A stretch of 64,000 nt of DNA from NCBI GenBank assembly GCA_033439255.1, contig CM065892.1, positions 372,001-436,000 of the forward strand. Reading direction: 5' to 3'. Positions 50,061 to 60,694 of this stretch are shown piece after piece. Source of the DNA: Hericium rajendrae. Lineage: Eukaryota; Basidiomycota; Agaricomycetes; Russulales; Hericiaceae. Under the pieces are notes generated by a model, which saw nothing but the letters and a program-made list of their open reading frames with translations, did not search any database and had not been told where the DNA came from. The position numbers and the translations under genes were made by a program. The first letter of the stretch is position 1. Each line of letters begins with the position of its first letter.

Positions 50061-50220
50061 ATATATAACTTTACCGATTTATACCAATCTAGTTATTTTC
50101 AGAACAACGTCACGCTTCACGATGATGGGATAACACTTCGACTTGGAGAATTTTGGAGATGCCAAGGTCAGTGTAAAGACCGATATATCAGTCCCATTTC
50201 CGAGCAAACATATACCTGCC

Positions 50221-50290
50221 AACTCAACCTAAACCCAACCCCAACCCAACTGCCAACCCCAACCCCAACCCAGCCCATCCCAACCTCAAC
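50221..50290. repeat. CCCAAC-rich simple repeat
   Basis: Degenerate tandem (A)ACCCCAACCC units cover about 70 bp inside the long-TIR element. They resemble but do not equal the usual CCCTAA telomere unit. Confidence 0.75.
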
Positions 50291-50423
50291 CAGTGCACGC
50301 AAATGAGAGTATCCAGTGACCGATAGATCTGTCTCACGGCTGATACTGATAGATCTGTACATTTGAATATTAGGGCACGCGACACTAGACAGATAATATA
50401 ATATGTGGTTGTTATCTAAAGCA

Positions 50424-50510
50424 ATCTGCCTTAGTGGTTAAGTTGTCTACATTATGCTTATGTTTTCTTATCGTGAGGCGTGGTTCGAGTCCCGCTCCAG
50501 CCTCTTTTTT
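50424..50510 (+). ncRNA. degenerate tRNA-like module (pol III A and B boxes, T6 terminator)
   Basis: TTAGTGGTTAAG (50431-50442) and GGTTCGAGTCC (50482-50492) match the A and B boxes of Leu/Ser-type tRNAs, and a run of six T follows at 50505-50510. The spacing is right for a pol III unit, but the acceptor stem does not close, so it is a tRNA-derived relic. Confidence 0.55.
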
Positions 50511-50629
50511 GGCGGTAAAGGCTATGATTGTGGCTGTGCAAATACTCTGTACGGGTAGATCGTTAACGTGAGTATTACTCTAGACCGTTACAACCGTCCT
50601 ACTGAACACCTTCCATATTCTCATTATTC

Positions 50630-53010
50630 AGATGGACATCGTCTATCGATGACAGAGCGGTCGTGTGGGATCGTTTGACCGTTCAGAGTAAAAGAAGCGC
50701 AAGAAGTACGTCCTCATGTAGAGTATCATGGAACAATGACCTGTCACCAGAGCTCGAACTGTTTCATTAAAATCAGCGAACGTGACATGGTCGAGCTTCT
50801 TCCGCGAAGTCTCGAGGTATTTAAAGCGGTGGTTGATTCTAGTCCCCCATCGCACTCTGCCGTTTCTCTCGCATTGAACTAGCTATGGCCAGTGAGTATT
50901 TTGTGCTATTTCTGTCTGTCAATTTCTCAGCTCAACTTAACACAGCTGCCAATCACGAGTATGTGCTCATATGCACGCTGGTTCACGTTCACAGCTGCTA
51001 ACTGCTGAAATAATGGACATAGTGCCCTTGCTGAACTGAAGGCGCTCTCCAATATCATCCGAGAAAATATCGACCGCCTCGAAGCCACCTGCAAAGCCAA
51101 TGGTTTGGAGTACCCGTCATCCAAGGTACCCTTCAGTCCCCAAAGCGAGGCTGTGCGCAACCTGCCCGATGCAATGGAGGCGGGCTCCTTAATCGTGTCG
51201 GCTGCTACGCAGCTTGTAGCTGCAGTCAATCCACCGCCCGTGACCGTGATTTCTCTGGTCGGGTCGGTAAGAGCATCATGGTCATGATCAGTCCCTGGCT
51301 ACGATAATGAAGCTATCTGTGTTCAGTTCCACATTCCGGCTGCACTTCGAGTTGTATTGGAGACGCACACGGCGGAAATTCTCCGCGATGCCGGACCAGA
51401 GGTACGCACATCCTCTCGTGGTTGTGCTATTCTTCTTATGCCGCCACTCAGGGAAAGCATGTCAATAAGATCGCAAAGCCAACGAATAAGGATCCGGCGA
51501 AGCTTGGTATGTCTTCGCAAGGCCATCAGTGAACACTGATATTGATACACGTTTCGCAGCCCGCATCCTGCGTTTCTTGGCAACCCATCATGTATTTGTC
51601 GAAGTGTCGCCTGATCACTTCGCCCACAATAGACTGTCCTCCTTGTTGGACACACACAAATCGGTGGACAGCATCCTCGCCAAGTATGCTCCTCCAGCCT
51701 CCATATCTAATTCTCCACTCAACGACAGCATTGCAGCCCAGACAAGAAACACGAAGGGACTCCCGGAATGACGGCAGTGATTGGACACTTGTGCGTCGCC
51801 CTTTCGTGTCATCGAATTGCTCTAATATCACTCCAGCACCGATGAAGCGTTCAAGGCAGCATCTTATTTGCCGGACGTACTCCTAGACCCTAAGACGGCT
51901 TTCAACGTGGACGCAAGCTCGACAGGCTTCAATAGGGCATATAACACCGATAAGAATGTGTTTGACTGGTTTGAGACACCGGGCAACGAATGGAGGCTAG
52001 CGAGATTCGGCATAGCGATGGACGGCGCGAAGTCGATGTCGCCTCCGGGTGCGATCCTAGAAGGTAGACTCGCCGTCAACATAAGTGTCTTCTCCATTTT
52101 CATCACGCCATTAACAGGTTTCGATTGGAAGGGCATGAAAGAGAGCTCTCTGGTTGTGGACGTTGGAGGAGGAGTCGGGTCCCAATCCTTGACGCTCGCG
52201 CAAAATCACCCACATCTGCGGTTCATTGTCGAGGACCGCACAGAAGTGATCCCTGATGCCAAGAAGGCAAGCTCAATACTGAGCAGTGAGGACACAAACT
52301 GATACTCGTGTAGTTCTGGAACAGCAACCTACCTGAGCACGTCCAATCCGGCAAAGTCCAATTCCAGGGTAAGCATACGCGTCTGTCAATGTAAACACAT
52401 CCTAGTTTAATCTCGACATTGGCGATGACAGCGTATAACTTCCTGGAGGATGAGCAGCCGATCAAGAATGCGGACATCTTCCTTTTACGTGCCATCCTTC
52501 ATGACTGGGCCGACCCATACTGTCTGACAATTCTGCGTCACCTGCGTGCAGCGGCAGCACCCACCACGCGCTTGATTGTCGTTGACAACCTCATTCCTTA
52601 CGCCTGTGAGGAGAAATCAACGGAAGATGTCCCCGGAGCAGAGCGACGTCTTCCGCCCGCGCCTCTACTCGCAAACCGCGGACAGGCAAATGCCACCCCG
52701 TATATCACAGATATGCAGGTATGCGGCAGCAGCAGTGCATACTGAGTCCCCTCTCTCATCTTACTTTATCGTGCGCAGATGATGGCTCTTCTCAATGGGC
52801 AAGAGCGTACGATTACACATGTCCGGAACCTCCTGGAGCAGACAGGGTGGAAGTTGATGCAGGTCTACAACGGATCGCCATTTTCCATGATGAACCAGAA
52901 GGCCATCGCTGTTCCAGTCTGAGCGCAGCACGTAAAATAGGAGAATTCTATGAATAGCACCTGTCGACAACTCGAATGTGATATAACCAAACAGAGACTA
53001 CGACTACAAA
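50630..53010 (+). repeat. segmental duplication, copy 2 (methyltransferase plus flanks)
   Basis: It matches 43985-46670 from GGACATCGTCTATCGATGAC through the promoter, gene and immediate 3' flank (GGAGAATTCTATGAA...). Coding identity by eye is about 90%, with introns more diverged except intron 8. Confidence 0.85.
50885..52922 (+). CDS. SAM-dependent O-methyltransferase, copy 2
   Basis: The exon pattern is the same as copy 1, starting with a 7-nt exon (50885-50891) and a 13-nt microexon (50946-50958), and ending at TGA 52922. The reading frame is intact throughout, giving about 477 residues. The winged-helix domain, VVDVGGGVGSQSL, AILHDWADPYC and the C-terminal FSMMNQKAIAVPV-type end are present. 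The intron after DAKK again starts with GC. Differences from copy 1 are mostly conservative (for example EYPSS/DYPSS, AVIGH/AFIGH), so both may be functional with similar or slightly different substrates. The long-TIR element sits about 280 bp upstream and could have altered its promoter relative to copy 1. Confidence 0.92.
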
Positions 53011-53156
53011 TTCTAACAACGACAGCAGGTCCGAGTCCCAGTGTGAGAATCTAGCTAGCCGTGTGTATACGAAACAAGGAGTAGGAAGGCATAGTGCGAG
53101 TGGACAACGAGGGTATGCCACGTGTCTAGATGTAAAGTCCGTATCCATGTCGCCGA

Positions 53157-54807
53157 TTATCTCTGACCTTCCTTGTTCCCTAACGATCCCGAGCTCCCCA
53201 CCTGTCTACCTCTTGCGTCGGCTCTCCTGAGGGCCCACCGTCTAATGAACCATATCGCTATGGCCAGAGCTACAACGCCGAATATGACGCCGATGACAAT
53301 CCCAGCGATAGCACCTCCAGAAAGCCCTCCACCGCCAGTGGATGGCGTGGCAGCCGGTTCTGGAACGGGCACGGGCGGGGTCATATTGCCCTGCGCGGGG
53401 TTCCCCCCATACGGCCAGAAGTCTCCGCCGTCCGGCGGCAGGATGCAGGTCAACCCCAGGCCGGCGTTATCAGTGATAGTCTGGAAGTCGCTCTGCAAGT
53501 TCATCTGCGTCGTGTTGGCCGCGTCCACGATCCACGGCGCCGGGTTGGGCACGACCTCGTCATCGGTGCAATTGGGGCCGCGTGCGCCAATGAAGGACGT
53601 GTTTCCCGTCAGTGTGTTGCCCTGTATCGTGAAGTTCCGCGCAGATGTGACGGCGATACCGTACCCGAGAGCACCTGTGAACTGGTTGTTGAGAATTGTT
53701 CCCGAGAAGCTGACGTTGTCGCCGTATCGGTCACCGAACCAGGTGCGCGGGCCAACGGCGATGCCGATTCTTGTAACGAACGTTTAAACGAACAAGAATG
53801 TGGGTAGAACAGAAGTGTGCTCACTTGACGATAACATCGTCTAGATTTGACCCTTTTGTCTCGAACGTGGAATCTGAGTCTGTGGCAAATCCGCCTGCGA
53901 TGATGTTGTGTTGAACAACAGTTCCGGTGTAATTCCCACCCCAGGGATCGACATCAACCATATTCACGCCACCGAGAAGCGTATGCTGCATCATATTCGT
54001 CGGTAAAATGCCATTCGAGGACAAGGAAACCTACGTTGACAACCCAAATGGTGTTGTTCTCCACAACTGTACCCGGAGCTCCAAAAAGAACAACACCTCC
54101 GTCCGTTGGATTGTTTATCAAGTTGTTGCGGACAGTGGACGAGGCACAGCTCACGCTGATACCATCCGCCCATTCTTGGAAGGCATCACTTCCGCATGGC
54201 CCGATGTCGTTGTTCTGGATAGTGGCATTGCTGCAAAATAGGTTTCCCTCGGCTATATGAAGACAAGACCAGCTTCGCGGGTCAAAGGACCGGACGTATT
54301 CGACTAAGTGGCCAGAATTTGGGCCACCCATCTCGATGTTCGCATCACCGCCTGTCGGCGGCGCTCCAAGACGCGTCCCATTGACCTGGACTCGCGGTGC
54401 AGGTAAGCTCCATCCCTTGACAGCGAGGTAAATGAGCTGACTTGAATGTTCCGGACCCTACAACCATCCAGATTCGCGCCTCTTCCGTCAATAGCAGTGG
54501 TATGGCCCTGCCCGTCAGCGACGGGGCCATTGACGACGAGGACTGCTCTGCTGTCATCGGTCGGGTATCCAACTGTGCTGATCTCCTGGTCCGGAAATGC
54601 GAAGAAAATAGGTCTGACGATGATATACTGTCGGTTTGGACACAATCGTAGGACATAGCCAGGCCCCGAGGAATTAAGAGCAATGTTCATGCGGTCAGTG
54701 ACTGTATTGGCAGGGTCCGGATCGACACAGTCGCTATCGTCACGAGGTAGCAGTGCGACAGTGCTTGAGACAAGGATCGTTAGAATTTGCAAAAATGAAA
54801 TTCTCAA
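53157..54807 (-). CDS. secreted/membrane-anchored right-handed beta-helix protein
   Basis: Exons run from about 54807 to the stop at 53157. The N-terminus is a signal-peptide-like FLQILTILVSSTVA. The body has repeated beta-helix coils with Asn ladders: NATIQNNDIGPCG, SSTVRNNLINNPTDGGVV, GTVVENNTIWVV, GTVVQHNIIAGG, GTILNNQFTGALGYGI and NFTIQGNTLTGNTS. This is the pectate-lyase-like parallel beta-helix fold; no lyase catalytic set is recognisable. A Pro/Thr/Gly linker leads to one transmembrane helix (GAIAGIVIGVIFGVVALAIA) and a basic cytosolic tail. The natural start position holds TTG, not ATG (see findings). It is probably cell-surface, possibly carbohydrate-binding. Confidence 0.8.
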
Positions 54808-56967
54808 TGAAATAGTAACACCGACTTGTCCTGCAGAACCTCGCGAGCCCTGTGATGATGTGCGCTGCGTTTCATGGTTCCTGCCATGTCGCCTGGTATC
54901 GTATCTAAGCAGTAGACCAAACTCCCTTCAAGGAGAACGAAGACGGCAGGAAGAAAAGCAGACATGTTGCAAGCGCGACCCTAGGGCTTGTAAAGCCGTG
55001 CCAGGGCCGACCAATGCTGCCAAAGGTTAAGGTGTGGCAGAATCGGCCTCGTGTACGTAGGCCGTCTTGATAGCGCACGCTTTAGACACTGAATGGAAGA
55101 CAGGGGATTATTTAACGAGACCAGAAGGCTGTGAAAAGCATTGAAAACATCGTCGGCACCCACGTCGCGCTCCTCTTCGTTCTCCTGTCGATTTCTTCGC
55201 AGCGTCGTCGCGAATATTGCTGCGCCTCTCGCGTGCGATGGCTAGCTTCGGATAACTCCGGCCTGCAGGCAGCTCAGTTCCTTCAACTGCCACTAGCTGC
55301 TCGGCGCTCTCGTTCTTGCTTTCGCCGTGGAGCGCTCGACCGTTATCTCACTTCCTTCGAACCATATACTTATCTGGCAGTGCGTAACGTTCCCGAGAGG
55401 TTTCCGTCGGGCGCGTGCCCGCACTTGGTCCACTCTCATGTCGACACTGCAGGGCGAGCTGATAAACTGGAATCCAGTGCGGCAGGTCTACTTACTGGGG
55501 TATGGGAGACACTGGCGGCGTAAAAGCCCCGCCTCCAGATACAGATGGTCTCATGTTTTGCCAACCGTCTCTGATGGGATAACATCTGCCGCTTCGAATC
55601 CGCAGATCAGCGCTTCAAGCTTTAGATTCAGCGCCGGTGCTATCGCAGTTTCTGACCTTTCGCCAGCATGTATGTACAACCTGTGAACTTGTCCAAGTAC
55701 TCACGCGCACGGTCTACTATATAGGAAACTGCCAACCCATCTACCCATAGTCGTGACATCACTGCTTCGGAGCGCAGCCATTGTTCGGGTTGTCTGCCTT
55801 TCGAAGCTGGCACGAACAGCTGTACCTCCGTTGACCGCGGCTTCGCAGTAGTGAGTTCACTGTGTCACACTTAAGGTTTAGCTAGCTTGGAACGTACGTG
55901 ACTCCCGCGTCTCCTCGAGGAGTCCTTTCAGGTACGTCGACTGGTACATTGTACACCGTTCACCGCGGGCTGTGAGACTTATTGCAACGCAGACACAGTG
56001 CCCACGCTTGTCATCCAGATCCCCCTGAAGGTGAACCCAGCTCATGTGATGGTTTGGTTGCTCCGTTAATTGACATGGCACAGCCTCTCGCGCAGGAGGT
56101 CTTCTTTATGTTTCAACTTACGAGTGTCTTTAGAAATCCAGCGACGTCCTTATCGCCGCCGATCAGCGAGCGTAGGCTTCTGCAGCAAGCTCGTACGTCT
56201 CTAAAAGGCACCGTCGCACAAAGCGCCGAACGAAGATCAGGCGCAATCTTCTGTCTTGCCTTGGTGGCCTGCTGGATCTGGGCGAACCCCTTGCTGATTG
56301 GTGAACACTTGGTCCTCAGCACCGTTAGTTCCCGATGCTGCTGATGATTCCTTTGTGAGCCGTTTCTTCTCAGCGCCAACGTACGTTCCACCCACTATCC
56401 CGTTCTTTGCACAGGAACATGGCCAGGATTTCTTCTTCGCAGATCGCCTTCAGATGCGATGCATACGTAGGTCGCGCCCCTGCCGCACTTGGATCTTCGG
56501 TTGAGATCCTGTCGACTGGCGTTTTGAAATCTCCCCACGCAATACTGCCTCACGGCATGTCAGTTCACATGGTAAGGACAGCGGTTCTCAATATCTGCAG
56601 AAGTTCGAAGCCATGCCGAGAGAACCGCAATCAATGCCTGCGCCTGACTTTGTCGTCGTTATCGCTCAAAACAGTACTATGAGTACACCACTGCAATCAA
56701 AGCCGCGGCATTGCGGTCGTTCCATCATGTTTCAATCTTTCTTGTATGTCCGGCCACTTGTAGAGTATCCGTCTGTCGGTGGTGGTATCAGGAATCCCTC
56801 GGTAGAGGACCCTGAATGTGACTATGGGGTACTTCATTGGCCCGTAATAAAAATTCTCATGAATCAACAGCCCTGCAAGTATGGATTCGTACAACGCGTA
56901 AGTATGAGGACGAGCTTACGAGAACAAAGTCACCGTCGGAGCTCGTGAGGTAAAGCAGAGTCCAGAT
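54808..56967. other. 2.1-kb spacer without a confident gene
   Basis: Open stretches occur on both strands. The most coding-like is minus-strand 56113-56391 (helical, with RDVRACCRSLRSLIGGDKDVAGFLKTL), which resembles the helical N-termini of fungal NLR-like or HeLo-type proteins, but I could not assemble exons around it. A decayed gene is possible. Confidence 0.4.
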
Positions 56968-58098
56968 TCAATATGCGTCCCTATTCATGGACCTGTCTCC
57001 CAACCTATCTCTGCTTCTGCTTCGGTCGCGCCAGGGCTGGTTCGTGCGCGGTGAGAATGAGCGAGAAGGGCTTCGCCGCTTTGGGCGTGGGTGCTCGTCG
57101 TGCATGCGAGGTCGTTCCTCCGGTGACAGCGGGCGGCTATACTCTCGACGGCCAGCCCTCCGCGGCGAAGGGCTCCGTGACCGGGTTGGCGGGCGTCTTG
57201 GACGCTCGTCAAGCGATTGCAGCAAAGCCTCCACGCCCTTCAGCCCTTCAGACTTCCCAGCCGCTTTACGCGCCTTCTTCAGCTTCTTGCGCTCTCTTCT
57301 GGCCCTGCGCTCCTCTGGAGTCTCGCCCTTGTGCTTCCCCTTCGATTTGTCCCTCTTCGCCTTCTTCGCTTGCCGTTCTTCTCGCCATTTCGCGAGGAGG
57401 TAGTCGCGCATGGGGTCGTCAGGATCAATGTCGGGCGCGGACTCGGCGGAGGAGTCAGAAGCGGCCTCGTCTAGATGGACCAGCTGTGTAAACATGGAAT
57501 TTGGGACACCATAGAATTCGCTCACCGATAAGTATTTCCGGTCTCGCATTGAGACTCTGCTCCTCCGGTTCTTCCCATTCACCGCCTTCACCCTTGGTTC
57601 TCTTCTGTTTATAATTCTTGACATGATCTACTCGCAGCGTCCTGTTAAGGACTGTGGCGCTGTTGAGATTGTCTACAGCCAGTATTGTCGACCGCTGATC
57701 CTCATACATTAGGAATGCAAAGCCTTTGCTCTTTCCTGTCTCTTTGTCGCGTGGCATATTGATGTCCATAACTTCGCCATATCTTTGCAAATTGAGAAAT
57801 CAGGAAAGCGAGGTCGGAAAAGACAAGGAAGCGTACTGCGAGAATATGGTTATGACATCCCCTTCTGTTAAGTCAAAAGGCAGACCTCCAGCGAAGATAT
57901 ATGCAGAATCTGTCGCCGTATCAATACTGAGGTCGAGGAGACATTGCTATGACGCACCTTTGTATTCGTCATGCCATGATGCGCCGCTTAGACCGAGGTC
58001 GAGCTCGCGTTCGTTGATTTTGCTGATTTCGCGTACTACGCTGCCAAATTCCTATGTCAGAACGTGAATGCAGTAAGAAGTCCGACAACGCACTTCAT
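56968..58098 (-). CDS. IST3: U2 snRNP-associated RRM protein Ist3 (RBMX2/Cwf29)
   Basis: It starts with a 5-nt coding exon (58098-58094, ATGAA), then 58040-57958 and further exons to the stop at 56968. Spliced this way the N-terminus reads MNVVREISKINERELDLG, which matches the family. The RRM has RNP2 AYIFAGGLPFDLTEGDV and RNP1 GKSKGFAFLMYED. Ist3 is part of the RES complex that retains and splices pre-mRNA. The C-terminal half is a Lys/Glu-rich helix (EERRARRERKKLKKARKAA) and an Arg/Ser/Pro tail typical of splicing factors. It is divergent from eIF3d with a 184-bp shared promoter. Confidence 0.92.
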
Positions 58099-58282
58099 GA
58101 GGACGCGTTTTCTTGATGGTGCGCGAGGCAATAACGAGGTTTGAACGAATGTCGCGGTGCAGTCGAAGCCATTCCCCAGATTGAGACGTGTTCCCACGCC
58201 ACTATCGCCCTCGAAGTCAAGATTTTTGTCATCTCAAGCAAGAAGCAAGCTCTCATTCTCGACCAAGGTCTTTAAAAACAAA
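58099..58282. promoter_or_regulatory. short bidirectional promoter, IST3 / eIF3d
   Basis: Only 184 bp separate the two start codons, so both housekeeping genes must share promoter elements. No TATA box is visible. Confidence 0.6.
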
Positions 58283-60392
58283 ATGTCATTCTCTCTACCA
58301 CCAATCAATGACAACCCTGAGGGGGGCTGGGGCCCATCCCAGACTAACTTCCCCGAAAACTTCAAGTTCAAGGATATCCCCTATGCGCCGTACTCGAAAT
58401 CCGACAAGCTTGGCCGATTCGCCGATTGGAACGATATCGCGGGCGACAACCGTGGGCAGGCTGCAGGCGCATCGCAGGCGCAGCAGCGTCCGGGTGGCCG
58501 TGGCAGGCGCGACGGCACTGCTGCGTTCGGGAGCGGTGCGCCCAGCGCCTTCGCGTTCCAGGTCGAGGACGAGTCGAGCTTCTCCTTGGTCGACAGTAAA
58601 GCTACTGCTCCGCGCAGGGGCGGCGGATTTGCTCGGGGCAGAGGAGCTGCGCGCGGTGGTGGTGGCTATGGTGGCCGTGGTGGTCAGAGGGGCGGTCGCG
58701 GTGGATATAACACTGGTCGTGGGGGCGGGCAGCGAGGCGGCGCAAGAAGAGGGGGCTGGAGAGACTGGGAAAAGGTATCTTTTCTGCGCCTGTGTTGGTG
58801 GTCCATTTGCTGACGGTGTACAGAATAACCGCACCCGCGAGGCCTCGGTCGCCATCGACCCAAGCTGGCAAATGCTGGAGGAGATTGAATTTCACCGTCT
58901 CGCAAAACTTCGGCTGGAAGTCGATGAGCCGGAGGACCTGTGAGCACATTCACTCTGCCCTTAATTTCATCCCTAATGCAGTTTTACAGCGAGTCTTACG
59001 GACGGCTGTATGCCTACAACAAGACATTCGACCGCATAACTACAAAAACGGAGCGTCCTCTCCAACCCGTGGACCGTATCAAATACAATACCACAACTTC
59101 GGACGATCCCATCATTCAGCAGGTAGACCCTCAAACACCTTCTCACATCCTTACCCCATGCTCACACGTCTATCTAGCTCGCTGCCAAGGACACTGCCAC
59201 CGTGTACACTACTGATGTCATCCTCAGTGTTTTAATGACCGCACCGAGATCTGTCATTCCTTGGGACATCGTTATCGTGCGGGAAGGTAACAAGCTTTTC
59301 CTCGACAAGCGTGACGGGGGACCGTTCGACACCGTGACCGTCAACGAGAATGCCTCCGATCCTCCTCAGGACCCCGCTCCGCCGAACCCAAACAATCCCA
59401 CGGAGAAAGCGCCGGAAGTGCCCTCCATCAATTCCGCTACGTCGCTCTCATTGGAAGCCACGTACATCAACCAGTACTTCGGCTTCCAGTCCGTGGTTGA
59501 AACGCCGCCTCCCCCTCCAGTGGATCTGGCGAAGCCGAATCCGTTCTACGGGCCCGACGAGACTGAGCCGCTCGCCTCGTGCGGCTACAGGTACCGCGTC
59601 TTCGATCTCGGCATCACTGAGGATGAAGACCTCAAGATCTGTGTTCGCACGGAGGTCGACGCATACCTTCCCGGCCAGGGCAATCCAGCGGAGGGCCAAG
59701 GCCTGGCTACCATCCGCGCCCTGAACGAGTTTGACCCTCGCGCACCTGGCGCCGGTGGTGCCCCCGATTGGCGTCTCAAGCTTGACTCGCAGCGAGGCGC
59801 GGTCGTTGCGACTGAGATGAAAAACAACAGCGCTAAGCTTGCAAAATGGACCGTGCAGAGTATACTCGCTGGCGCAGAGCAGATGAAGATAGGGTATGAC
59901 AGTTTACTCCATTTGTGTCTTCGTGTTCTCACTCGATCTCGATCGCAGATATGTCTCTCGCGCCAACCCGCGTGACAATACGCGCCACGTTATCCTGAGC
60001 ACTGCATCAATGCGGCCTGCAGATTTCGCGGCGCAGCTGAACGTCTCTCTCGCAAACGGCTGGGGCATTGTCAGGACGGTTACCGACCTATGCATGAAGA
60101 TGCCCGAGGGCAAGTATGTCCTGGTTAAAGACCCTAACAGGGTAAGTCTTCAAATTCTAAATCTTGTCACCGTCACTTGGGGCCTGGCGTCTTGCCTCGG
60201 ATGGTATCAGCTTCTTTGCGGGCTGCCGCCGGATTCCCTTTGTTCCTTCCATTCATTCACCTCTGCGTGCAAAATGCTGACATCATCGGTATCCAGCCCG
60301 TGATCCGACTTTATGCCGTTCCATTCACGGCATTCACTGGCGACGACGACGACGACGAGGCACCTGCTTCTGATGCGGACGACGAGGCTTAA
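58283..60392 (+). CDS. eIF3d: translation initiation factor eIF3 subunit d
   Basis: Six exons (58283-58774, 58824-58939, 58990-59122, 59190-59893, 59949-60141, 60297-60392) give 577 residues. eIF3d is the cap-binding, mRNA-contacting subunit of eIF3. Family marks are the N-terminal NPEGGWGPSQ, KFKDIPYAPYSKSDKLGRFADW, an RGG-rich segment (ARGRGAARGGGGYGGRG), EEIEFHRLAKLRLEV, SYGRLYAYNKTFDRI, APRSVIPWDIVI, the cap-binding core around ATYINQYFGFQ and YRYRVFDLG, and CVRTEVDAYL. It ends in a poly-Asp tail (GDDDDDEAP). A 178-bp MITE begins 22 bases after the stop, so it probably lies in the transcript's 3' untranslated region. Confidence 0.95.
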
Positions 60393-60414
60393 GGGTATAA
60401 CACCGTGATGTAAT

Positions 60415-60592
60415 GGATGACTTTCCGCGGCCTTAAATCTATGGTATGATATGCCAAAGGCCATTTCAAATGCCTCGCTAACGTCCAAAATGACCTCCTC
60501 ATCCAATCAGGTCGCAAAAATCAGCGGACTCTGAATCTAAATGAGCTTCAAAACATATCATAGAATAAAAATAAGGCCGCGGAAAGTCATCC
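60415..60592 (-). mobile_element. MITE family A, copy 2 (178 bp, 3-bp target duplication AAT)
   Basis: Same length and ends (GGATGACTTTCCGCGGCCTT and complement) as the copy at 5057, but inverted relative to it. AAT flanks both sides (60412-60414 and 60593-60595). The two copies differ at about ten scattered positions. Confidence 0.92.
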
Positions 60593-60694
60593 AATGTCTG
60601 TAAACGTGTAAATGTGTAAACCAGCGCCGCCTTCTGGAACACCCCATCGCTGATAAACGTGTCGAGATTGGCCCATCAGTCCGGCATGCACGAG

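Larger units (their letters stand above)
49805..50606. mobile_element. long-TIR non-autonomous element (about 0.8 kb)
   Basis: About 75 bases at the left end (TTCAGTACGACGG..., including CACGTTAACGATCTACCC and GAGTATTTGCACAGCCACAA) recur inverted at the right end with a handful of mismatches. If the inner CGACGG/CCGTCC ends are the true termini, TA (49810-49811 and 50600-50601) would be the target duplication. The right border is supported independently: sequence homologous to the methyltransferase-1 5' flank (CACCTT..CATATTC) begins directly after 50606. Inside are two oppositely oriented tRNA-like modules, several hairpins (CCAGCG..CGCTGG; GGTCTC..GAGACC) and a CCCAAC-rich tract. There is no protein coding capacity. 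Confidence 0.75.

Noticed and set aside
50424-50510. Functional tRNA gene in the long-TIR element
   Set aside because: A and B boxes are present, but the acceptor stem cannot pair, so I call it a tRNA-derived relic only.
44546-52922. A secondary-metabolite gene cluster around the methyltransferases
   Set aside because: No polyketide synthase, terpene synthase, NRPS, P450 or transporter is recognisable nearby; the neighbours are housekeeping genes, a beta-helix protein and pseudogenes.
60345-60360. GAC repeat as a microsatellite
   Set aside because: It encodes the normal acidic C-terminal tail of eIF3d.
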